Shown piece by piece: positions 1 to 10,400 of a stretch of DNA of 64,000 bases. Made by a program: the position numbers and the translations under genes. Within the stretch, counting starts at the first letter, position 1. Every line of letters starts with the position of its first letter. The stretch spans positions 45,862,999-45,926,998 of the forward strand of contig OV277863.1 of the NCBI GenBank assembly GCA_922989275.2, read 5' to 3'. The notes under the pieces are model-generated. The model searched no databases. It was not told the DNA's origin and saw only the letters and a program-made list of their open reading frames with translations. Origin of the DNA: Gari tellinella. Taxonomy: Eukaryota; Mollusca; Bivalvia; Cardiida; Psammobiidae.

Positions 1-539
1 AGCCTTAGAATATATATAAAGCACATACATTGCTTTTAAGAATTCTTCTTTGTGGCTTAAAAAACAGTTGAAACTCCCAATAAAGTATAACATCCATAAA
101 AATAATAATAATAAAATAATATCTAGGTCATTTCTATGTTTGAATACACCTCCCTGCATGATCCGAATCAGTCAAATGTTTCTTGTATTCTCGTGCCTTC
201 TGATTGGTTGTCAACGTTTGTTGCTATGGAGGGGATTAACTCTTCAGTTCAGCTAAGTGTTTTTAGAGTCACTTTAAATTTATCATATGGACAATTTCTG
301 CGTCTGTGGCATCAATTTTTGTTTGTTTATTTATTTTTAACTATGCACTAGTATTAAATGAATTACAATATCCAACACGTTTTACATGTGAAAATTCGAA
401 AAAAGATAATTCAAACCCAATTGATGTTCTATTGGTCCTTACAACATTTTCCAACATAAATTTATCCGAGGAAAAGAGTTGATATATTTCTGGATGTCAG
501 GAGTGTCCATTTAATCTGTTTTTGTAAGACACGAGATTA
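1..539. other. No gene recognised
   Basis: AT-rich sequence with short chance ORFs only. No repeat shared with the rest of the window was recognised. Confidence 0.6.
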
Positions 540-690
540 TGAGAAACCACGAGAATTGACGATACATCATCGGGGATTCAGAAAAAATCCCCTATTCAGA
601 CCGCTGGTCCGGCGGGGGATTGAACTCACAACCCCTGGTACCGTAGTCCAATGTGTTACCACTGCACTACTGCCGCCGTTTTTAAGGTTT
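540..690 (-). mobile_element. tRNA-like SINE head
   Basis: The minus strand reads GGCGGCAGTAGTGCAGTGGT, then GGTTGTGAGTTCAATCCCCC. A- and B-boxes are in tRNA spacing but the cloverleaf is imperfect. Flanks carry a CCCCTATTC... CCCCGATG-like partial repeat. Better read as a SINE than a functional tRNA. Confidence 0.55.
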
Positions 691-1241
691 TTTGGTGTAT
701 TTTTCTTTTCTGTGTGTGTGCAACCTCTGGCAATAATGTTAAATGTGGCCAGTACCTGGTAGAAGAAGAAGAGAAGTAGAAGAAGAAGTCATCAAATTTA
801 AAGTGATTTTTAACACTTTTCATTTTCAGGGAATCCCTTTTTAAAGTTTTACCCCCTTTTGCAATAGCAAGTTCCACGGTTCCACCGGCAAAATCGATGT
901 GGAATTTCAAGCACATCCTCTTATTTGAACATTTTGGAGGCTTAGTTTTTATGCATGTCATTATGTCATCAATGCTTCATAATGATAAGAAAAAGTGAAC
1001 TGACATAATTATAGAATTGTGTGTAATTCCATCATTTATATCCAATACATGTATCACACCACATGAGAACCATTGAGTGTTTACGACTAGCCGTAATAGT
1101 CACAAAGGTTTGGTTTAATGATTTAACAAATTTTTATTGAATGAAATTTAAGCAAGACTTTATGCATAAATCAAAAGCCTGAAGGGCATAACTGGCATCT
1201 TGCACTAAACAGCTATTTCTCAAAATAAGTTTGAGATTTAT
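691..1241. other. No gene recognised; GAA-rich tract
   Basis: A GAAGAA-type purine tract lies at 762-790. The minus-strand ORF here is short and not family-like. Confidence 0.55.
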
Positions 1242-1716
1242 TATGCCCCCAGCATCGACAGATGCGGGGCATATAGTAATCGTCCTGTCCGTCCGTCCGT
1301 CCGTGCGTGCGTCCGTAACAAGGTTAAGTAGATTTTACCGTTTCGTCTAGCATCAACACCGCTTACCCAAATGCTTGGATACTTATACAGTTGTTGCCTT
1401 GGACCATTCCCTATCCACCAATATCACCAAACTTTGATTTTGACCTTGACCTTGACCTAATTTGGACTTAGAAAATTTTAAATAGGCTATTTCTTGGTTA
1501 ACTAGATTTTACCGTTTCATCTAGCATCAACACAACTGACTACAATGCTTTGATACTTATACAGTTGTTGTCTTGGACCATTACCAACTAAACAATAATA
1601 CCCAAGCTCAGTTTGACCTTGACCTTGACCTAATTTGGACTTAGAAAAGATTCAGAATATATTGTCAAGGATGCCACTGGGGGCATAAGCGTTTATTGAA
1701 CGCGCAGTCTTGTTTT
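1242..1716 (+). mobile_element. Tandem-repeat element, family P1 (TATGCCCCC ends)
   Basis: Outer inverted ends TATGCCCCCAG / CTGGGGGCATA, a (GTCC/CGTG)n microsatellite just inside the left end, then about two units of roughly 180 bp sharing TAGATTTTACCGTTTC, ATCTAGCATCAACAC, TTGCCTTGGACC and TTGACCTTGACCTAATTTGG. The layout (microsatellite plus tandem core units between short flanks) resembles the bivalve 'pearl'-type non-autonomous elements; that link is inference. Confidence 0.7.
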
Positions 1717-1771
1717 GTCAAATTAAATTAGTCTGTCAATTAATATTCTCCACTGAGAGGCAAGGCCTAAC

Positions 1772-2017
1772 TTAACCCATTATTCCATAAATAATGCCTT
1801 TTTACACCTTTAACTTATTTCTCCACTGAGGAAAATAGTTCCAATTTGTACAGTTAATATGAATATGTATGATAAGAACAATTTTCTATATTCTAGCATA
1901 TATGGTAGCTTAAAGCAGGTTGAATGTAAAGCAGAATGGGCCTTCAGCTTTACTTTCTACCTGCTTTAAGTGGTGACCAGTCTTCAAAATTAGAAACTAG
2001 CTATTGGGTAATGGTTT
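1772..2017. mobile_element. M1 MITE, left end kept, right end eroded
   Basis: TTAACCCATTATTCCATA at the left, hairpin GCTTAAAGCAGGTTGAATGT paired with CTACCTGCTTTAAG, and a worn right end near GGGTAATGG. It lies just upstream of COA4. Confidence 0.7.
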
Positions 2018-2137
2018 GAATGTTAGATTTGCTTATTATTACATACATGTGTTTCCCTTTTGGTTTTTAGTTGCCACAAGACAACTTATTTCATAGAGTG
2101 CTTTTTTGCTACAGATAATTTCTTTCAATTTGATATC

Positions 2138-3674
2138 ATGGCCGGGCATCACAATATAAAGTCACAGCCAGCTACAGAAGAAGAGCTAGATAAGGTTGAC
2201 CAAAAACTGAAAGATATGGGTTGTCTGGATCAACATTATGCTGTATTGGAATGTGTTGGCGAAACGAAAGACTGGAGAAAATGTCAGGAACAGGTCACCG
2301 CATTTAAACAGTGCTACATGTCAGCAACACAGTGAGTGTTTATGGGTTAACGATTTTCTCTATAGCAATCGGTGCCAACTCACCCATATCTTGCTGATAT
2401 AGCACATATATCATAGTATTTTTTACTGCAGTCGACATCCTTTACAAAGACGGTCTTGGTTCCTGACATTTTGGGACAAATTGAGTGAGCTTTCTGCTGT
2501 ACATGTACTTTCATCTTGCTAAATATGTATTTTGAATGTCTGTATCCAGACAGACCAAGTAGAGACGTTTTAAGGCACTTGTATGATGGAATAGGTTAAA
2601 GTGTCAGAAGGTATTTCTGAAGAGGAAAGGGTTAAAGCCTCTAAAAATAATTATTGTTATTTAAATGATCATACTCCATAATCCCATAAATACACCTTTT
2701 TACTCCTCTAAATTATTTAAATGCTTAATAAAAAAGCCCCAACATAGGAATGCATGAACATAAAACACAGGAGACATTTCCAGTATCTTTCCAGATGATA
2801 TTGATAGCTCAAAGCAGGTTGAAAGTAAAACAGATTGCTCTTTTAGGAGCATTCTGCTTTATTTTCAATCTGCTTTATGTGGTCACTGGACTTCAAAACT
2901 AGAAACAAGCTTTGGGGTAAAGGGTATAATGGGGAGCATATAGCCTGCTATTGATAAATTTAGGGTAATACATTGTATGAAAAAACTCAAAAGATTAAAA
3001 CACAGACTTGACTTAATTTAACAGTGGAAATTTCAATTTGAAGTTTCAGGATGAATGAGTTATTAGAACGAGCCATTGTTTGAGTGTTCATAAAAGCAGG
3101 ACTTTACTTAACCCTTTACTCCATACATACACATTTTTAACTCACCTGTTTTTCAAAGCTATTGACGTCACTCCAGTGTCCTAGTCGTTGTTATCATTAA
3201 TCGACTAATCATCGTCCAAAATCTTAACATTGGCCATAACTTCTTCAATTTTTCATCTACAATCTTCATTTTTGGTATGCTTGTTTTTTTTGACAAATCC
3301 TATCCAGACATACAACATTATTTTACTAATTGACCTTGACCTAATTTTACTTTATTTTTCTATGATTTTCAAAAACAGTGGAGCATTGGCACCGCATGCA
3401 GTGCTTTTGTTACACCTCTAATTAGTTCTTACGCTAAAGAAAAGAGTTCCAACTTATACAGCCATGAATATGCACCATAAGAAATATTGTCTTTATCCAA
3501 AGCAGGCTGAAAGTAAAGCAGAATGGGCCATAAGGCGCAATTTGCTTTACTTTAAACCTGCTTCAAGTAGTCACCTGTCTTCAAAGCTAGTAACAGGTTA
3601 TGGAGTACATTGTATGGGGTTAATATATGTATCTCTTATTTTTCAGACGTTTGAAAGACAAGATGAGTAATTAA
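2138..3674 (+). CDS. COA4: Cytochrome c oxidase assembly factor 4 homolog (COA4/CHCHD8), two coding exons
   Basis: Small twin CX9C (CHCH) protein of the mitochondrial intermembrane space, known in other animals to help cytochrome c oxidase assembly. The model is 2138..2331 joined to 3647..3674, 73 residues. The intron starts GTGAGT at 2332 and ends TTTTTCAG at 3646; joining keeps frame and adds a basic tail (QRLKDKMSN) before TAA at 3672-3674. Without splicing the frame stops at 2333. The twin motif is Cys29/Cys39 and Cys49/Cys59, each with nine residues between. A Trp-Arg pair sits between the helices, as in vertebrate COA4. Human COA4 is somewhat longer (87 aa) with a longer tail. ATG 2138 was chosen because the frame upstream is not conserved-looking and an AG acceptor at 2113-2114 suggests a noncoding first exon. 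Two MITE-type repeats lie in the intron. The family call is strong; the short second exon is an inference from splice signals. Confidence 0.9.
2670..2935. mobile_element. M1 MITE in the COA4 intron, ends eroded
   Basis: Contains the M1 arms (AAAGCAGGTTGAAAGTAAAA and its complement) between CCCATAAATACACC and GGGGTAAAGGG. The terminal TTAA is not clear. Confidence 0.6.
3108..3623. mobile_element. M1 MITE split by a roughly 260-bp insert, COA4 intron
   Basis: TTAACCCTTTACTCCATACA at 3108 and TATGGGGTTAA at 3623 bracket the hairpin at about 3500-3570. A foreign block from about 3150 to 3418 (ACTCACCTG... CACCTCTAA) breaks the left half. It resembles the ends of the Helitron-like repeats in the window but is not assigned firmly. 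Confidence 0.6.
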
Positions 3675-3908
3675 TAGAGACTGACCTCAAGTCAAATTCT
3701 CAACTGACAATTTCCTCAGTTACCTTATCTATCTTGACTCTTGTTTATAAAAGTGAAATATATGTGTTGATTTTCTCTAAAAGAAAATCTCATATGCGAA
3801 GACATTAATTTGTATGAAGTGAGTATAAGTTTTGTCCATATTATTATACAATCAAGTGATTCAACATTGTGCCTCAATATTTGAACTGGTAACACATAAC
3901 CTTCAATC

Positions 3909-4124
3909 ATGGTGAATGTTATGAAAGGTATCCTTGTGGAGTGTGATCCAGCCATGAAGCAGTTCTTGCTCCATTTGGATGAGAAAGAATCTCTTGGCAG
4001 GAAGTTTGTTATTCAGGACCTGGATGAAACTCATCTTTTTATTTCTTCTGAAATCCTGCCAACACTACAAGACAGGATAGACGATCTTATGGACAAACTG
4101 TCTTTCCCACTGCAAGATAAGTAA
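3909..4124 (+). CDS. GTF2H5: General transcription factor IIH subunit 5 (TTDA/TFB5)
   Basis: Complete 71-residue protein in one exon, exactly the length of human GTF2H5. It is the smallest core subunit of TFIIH, acting in nucleotide excision repair and RNA polymerase II initiation by binding and stabilising the p52 subunit. The start [19 protein letters not shown] and the [13 protein letters not shown] segment are the family's most conserved stretches. ATG 3909 is the only sensible start because homology begins at this Met. The gene begins 234 bp after the COA4 stop and ends 289 bp before the ZNF511 ATG. I see no AATAAA between its stop and the next gene. The coding sequence has no intron, whereas the human coding region is split, so either intron loss or retroposition is possible. 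The sequence looks fully intact. Confidence 0.95.
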   Translation: MVNVMKGILVECDPAMKQFLLHLDEKESLGRKFVIQDLDETHLFISSEILPTLQDRIDDLMDKLSFPLQDK

Positions 4125-4413
4125 CTGGGTTGCCGTCAAGTTTCATTTTGAAGGTTGTGAAGAAGGGGCACATAAATAGGAAAAAACCCTTTGAAAGTGA
4201 AATACATTTACCATAATAATTGCACAGGTAGAACGGTTTCATTGACCTGTCAGTTTAAATACTAGTATATATATGTTACCACCCAGAACAAACTGGAATT
4301 ATAAAGACAAAAGGCAGTAAAATGTTATTGCTATGCTTGAATTATTAAGTACACTATGCATTAAGTTTGTGTGAGTCAGTGCTGATTTTACGAGATCACA
4401 AACATTTGCTCAA

Positions 4414-7400
4414 ATGAGTGCAAAAACTGAAAAGTTACAGAAGAAGGTGCTAGAGTGGTGTTGGAAGGTTCTGAAGAGAAGACTGCCTCCTGACCATGTA
4501 TTGTTTGAGGAAGGAAACATGTACTGTCAGCTGTCAGCCAAGTATCTACCCCTGGAAATAAAAGAGGAACTGAAAACTAATAGGTAAAGTAAAAGTAAAG
4601 AAATGGGGATCCAAGGTTATAAAGAGTTCAAGTTTAGTCTGAAATCATTCTCAAGCATTTGATTGGTCAGATTTGAGCAAAAGTTCAAATCTGACCAATC
4701 AAATGCCTGAGAACCATTTCAGGCTCAACTCAAACTCTTTATAACCTTAGATCCAGATAAGTGGAAAATAATATTTACCCTTACTTTTAACCCTTTGAAC
4801 CCTTGTCCCGCATATTAGCGTCCTTTGCAAACAGTGTACATGTGAATAGTACACTTGTCCTATGCAAACAGTGAAGACCCAGATCAGAGGGCTCCTAGGA
4901 GCCCTCTGATCAGGGTATTCACTGTTTGTCATAATGTCAAACATTGACAAAAACAACCCTTTAAACTCAGAAATGGACTAGACAAAAGTGGAAACTGGAA
5001 TTGTCCATTTAAAGTTTCAGGGAGGAAAGAGTTAAGGAAATAAGTATACATTACAAACAGTGTATGCACATATCAGAGGACTCCTTCTGAGGCTCTTTTT
5101 GCCATAATTTTGAATATGTTTTTGGAAAATATTTTTCTAACATCATCTCCCTCATTTTTCCACTGAACGCTATCAGGGCCTCTGATAAGAGGGAGTAAAC
5201 TGATCAAATCCTACATTTTCTCACTTATTTCAACACCAAATCCATAGGATCATCTATGAGACGATTCTAATGAGTAGTGAAACCATAGGGTTTAATGCAG
5301 AAATAAAGATTTTATGCTGTGACTGCAAGATGATTCTATTTAGTGTCAACAACAAAGGTTTTTGCGGAGTATTTTGGATTTATGTTTTTTAAATAATGCC
5401 CTTATTCGGAGCTTTATGCACATTATAGTTTTCATTGACCATTTGTGGTTGGTTGATTTCTATGACAAATTCAAATTAGTCAAATTTGTATAAAATAGAG
5501 GGTTGCTATTTAAAAAAGACATGAATGAGCACTTTTGTCACACATGCTTCGGTACAACATAGGTGTCTTGTTTTTTGTCCATTCGTGCACCTATTGTACA
5601 TACTGAAATGCATATAGCTTGTAAGTACTGTAACCGCTTAGTTTTTGAAAATGAGAAAAATCCCATGCAAGTGCAACAGTGCTGTCCGCTGACATCATGT
5701 TTTTTTTGGTCTTGTGTCCATTAAACAAATCTGTTTTTCCTTACAGGGTAAAAGAAGAGTTTATTTGCGGGTATTCCAAGTGTTGCCAGGTGTTTGACAG
5801 TTTATTGAAGTAAGTGGTAATCTTTAATGAAACAAATTGCAGCTTAAATCAATACTTCATAAATACGCTGTTTTACGCCTCTAATTTATTCCTCCACTGA
5901 AGAAAATAGATGCAGTTTATACAATCATGAAAAAGCACCTTAAGAAATATTTTCTATATCCTTGCAGAGGGTAGCATAAAGCAGACAGAAAGTACATTCT
6001 GCTTTACTTTTGACCTGCTTTAAGTGATCACTTGTCTATCTGGTAATGGGTCAACCAATCTTTGGCTGAATATCCAGATATAAAACTCTGCCCTTATGAA
6101 CATCTATCATTTGAACTATTACATTGGTTAATGAAAATAAAAATTCCCAGGAAAGATTATACACATGTGAGACAGATCCTATGAGAAAGAAGTGCTTCTG
6201 CAGGAACTGTCTGATCTGGGTCAACATTGTTTACAATTGTTTCTTCTAGCATCAACACAACTGCCTACAAAGGCAACTAATACTTATACAGTTGTTGCCT
6301 TGGACCGCTACCAATCCACCTAAAATTACCTAACCTTGATTTTGAACTTGGACTTTAATAGAATATTTTAATTTGGCTATATCTTGGTGAATTAGATTTT
6401 ACCGTTTTATCTAGCATCAACAATAAGGACTACAAAGCTTTGATACTTATAGAGTTGCTGCCTTGGACCATTACCAATTCACCCCTATTACCCAATCTCA
6501 ATTTGATCTTGACCTTGATCTAATTTGGACTTAGAAAAGATTCAGAATATATTGTCAAGGATGCCACCGGGGGCATATGTGTTTATTGAACACGGTCTTG
6601 TTTATAATGGCAAGCACTGCAGACCCTAAACAGAGGGCTCCTGATCTGGGTCTACACTTTGTATATGACAAGTGTATTCCTTACAGGTACCCTGTTAGTA
6701 AATCACAAGTAAACTTGTCGGTAGGGTTTGAATGTGTTCAGGCAGTTGGTTACTGAAAGTATGATGGAAGTAAAGAAGAAACTTCTGAGAGGTTGTACTT
6801 AACCCTTTCCCCCGATGGAAGCGCCTTTTAGCGCACATAATTTATTCATCCACTGAAGAAAATGGTTCTAATTTTTACAGTCATAAGCATGTACCCAAAA
6901 AGATATTTTCTATATCTTAGCAGAAAGATGCTTAAAGCAGGCTGAAAGTAAAGCAGAATGTGCCTTAAGGCCCATTCTGCTTTACTTTCAACCTGCTTTA
7001 AGTAGTCACTTATTTTCAAAACTAGAAACGGGCTATTGGGTAAAAGGTTAAGATGAGTTTCCAAGATAAAATGGACATGTTTTGTTCTGTAGGTATGAGT
7101 GTCACTACAACATGGTTCATCGTAATGTTTGTAAGATGTGTGGTAAGGTGTTCCCGTCAGGACATCTACTGGACGTCCATATATTGGAAACCCATGACAG
7201 CATGTTCCCTCTTCTGGCCCAGAAACAAAGCATGGTATGTATTGAAATTATACATTCAACTTGAGTTAACCCTTTTGCATTAAAACTGTATCTTCATGTG
7301 TGGCAAGCATTATGCAGTAAGCTTGTATAGGAGTCGTTTGCATTACTTTTGCCTTAATGTATTTAGAAATAAATACCCTTGAGGTATTGCTTTCATGTAT

Positions 7401-10400
7401 GTATATGGACAAGACCTTTCCATCCACAGAAAAAGTTTGACCCCTGAGACCCTGAACTTAGAGCCCTAGTTTAGATTTCCAAATCTGTGTTTAGGTCGAA
7501 TACTGCTTATAGCATTAACTCATATGTCCCTTGAGGTATTGCTTTCATGTTTGGTAAACATATGCATATGGACAATACCTATCATGCACACAAAAAGTTT
7601 TATTCCTGCATTACCCAGCGTCTGATCAGGATCCAAACTGTTTTCAAAGGTTATCACAGTTTTATCGCTAGGGAGCCTAGGGTGCTAAGAGTTCAAAACA
7701 TCAATTTAGTATTTCAGTGTAGCCTTTGATAGTTATGTTTGCTGCCCAATGCAGTAGACTAGTGCTATTGTGGGACAAACATTATTCTTTCTCAGTACAG
7801 TATAAACTCGGAAAACCGGAGTCCTAGAAATAAGGAATCCTCGGAATACCGAACGTTCTGTCCGGTCCCGATTTTTTGCTTTCTTATTTTAACAAAAAGT
7901 AAGTCTCAGAAAACCGGAACCTCAGAATTCCGAAAACCGAACGATTTTCTCGGCCAAAAATGTTCAGATACACATAAAATTACCTCGGAAAACCGAACAT
8001 CCACTGTATTTATCACTTCGCGTCTCAAATTGCACCATTGCGATCATGGAATATTTATTCAACCGAGTCGACCATCAAACACATCTGGGACACTTAGCGA
8101 ATGTGTTAATTCGTAATGGGTGGGGTGTTTATTGGAGATGACACATGTATTTCACGGTTGTGACACTTGATTGCTTATTAAAATAAGGCTCCAATCTGAC
8201 AACGCTACAGCAACAAAAGGCGTTTCATTGTTCGCAGTTTATATCGAAGTAGATCTACGTTGGTACACTTTACTGTTTAGAATTCAAATTTATAAATGTT
8301 CAGTAATGCATTCTGAAGACAGAAAGAAAGGAAATAACTCAATTATATTTCACAATTATTGTTTGCAATTGCGTACTGAGAGTGTGTTGTAGAAGCAAAG
8401 TCTTACTGTATTAACAATCGCTCAATTATGTCATGTAATAAACTACACAAAACGGAAACACCGGCACTCAATTTGCACAGCAAAATTTCTTGAGCGACAT
8501 ATTCGGAAACGTTTAAAGTTTATTCTCATTCTTGATCATTCTTACAAACAGTTTTGATCTAGATGAGAATTCACTGTAACGTCCATGTTATTGAGTTATA
8601 GATCCGGTCTGTGAAGATGTCTCAGCCTGAATGTTAGCACTGATTCATGACAAACTCAGAAAACGGAACACCTCAGAAAACCGAACTTTTTACCTGATCC
8701 GGAGGGTGTTCGGTTTTCCGAGGTTTTACTGTATCTGTGTTTGTGCTGAAATAAGTATTTCCATTGCAAACAATTTGGAGCCAGATCAGATACCAGTTTA
8801 CTCACCCAAAGTCTACAGTCTACAAACTGCTTATCACTTACAATCAACAAGTTCATCAGAAAATTTAACTAAGCTGTTATTTTCTACCTTTTATTATTTT
8901 TGGTATCTAATTTAAATGGGAAGAAAACATCTACCCCACTGCAGAATAGATTTTGACATTCTAATCTTCTTTATACAGTACCAGTGTCTGCTAGAAGATT
9001 GTGATGTCAAATTGAAAACCAGTCAAGAGCGCAGAAATCACATGATCAAGGTGCACCACTATCCTGCTAACTATAGATATGACAGGCACAAAAATAAAAG
9101 GTAAGAAACTTTGCCATCTCCCATAGAGAAATGCATAGCCTTGTGCCTATTGCGATAAAGAGCCTTAAAGGCACAATCCCGCTCAAATTGGTGTTTAAAA
9201 CGCGCAATTTCTTATATGTGTGCATTTTCTATGTATTAAAACTAAGTGAAATCGAGTGTAAGAAGCCTGACATATGCACCCACTTCGTAAAGAATCCTAC
9301 CTAAATGTGTCGAATTCTTATCGTGGTGGTTTACATTATAAGCGGGTTTGTTTACAAATAAGATTACGGGCTGGTTCCGAGAATTTTCGATCGATCGCAT
9401 AAAGGTCACGTGATTGATTCGGCCGCGACAATGTGTATACAATCTATACATTACATCAGTTTAACGGCCAAACTTAAAGGAGTTGTCTCTCTTTGGTTGT
9501 AAAGCACTCGACTTGTTGTATAGAATTATGCAAATGAGCTTTACCGAGTATGTCCGTAAATTTTCGTCGCTATTCAAATATAAACAAACTTGATTACTTG
9601 TTTCCACAAATTTCACTGTTCGTTAGCAATATTGCTTCAAATATCACCACGTATTACTTCTTTTTATATGGAACGCTTACGATAGTGACATAAATTTCAT
9701 GTAAGAAAAATGTTTGATTCTGATTATGTGGGAGTAATATAGTGGCTTTAAAGTTAAACTTTTTCAACCAGTGGTTTTTTTCACCCCTTTGGGAATGAGT
9801 TGGTACCCCTTCAATTGGGAAAAATATGCCCTAAAACGGCGTAAAATACTTGATTTTGGGGAAAAAAATGAGTCGTAAAAAGCTCATTTTGGGAAAAAAT
9901 CGGGCCGTGAAAAGCTCATTTTGGAAAAAAAGGCCTTGTTTTCAATTGGGAACAGTCCCCTTAAAAAACACTGTCAACACTAAGTATCTCTTGTTATCCC
10001 CTGCCGAAAGGCAGAGGGATACTGTTTTAGGTCTGTCCGTCCGGCTGTGCGTGCGTGCGTGCGTTTTCCGTCCGCAACTGTATCTCCGAAACCTATTAAC
10101 AGATTTGGATTAAACTTGGTATACTTATTTGTCATCATAAGAGCACCGTGGGAAATCAAATTTTTTTCAGAAAATTTTAGGAATTTATGAGTTATCTGCC
10201 CTTTTTGTGTTAAAAATGCCGTCCGTGCGTCCGTCACGTTTTCCGTCCGCAACTGTATCTCCGAAACCTATAAACAGATTTGGATTTAACTTGGTATACT
10301 TATTTGTCATCATAGAAGCACCGTGGGAAATCAAAAAAATTTCAGAAAATTTTAGGAATTTATGAGTTATCTGCCCTTTTTGTGTTAAAAATGCCATATT

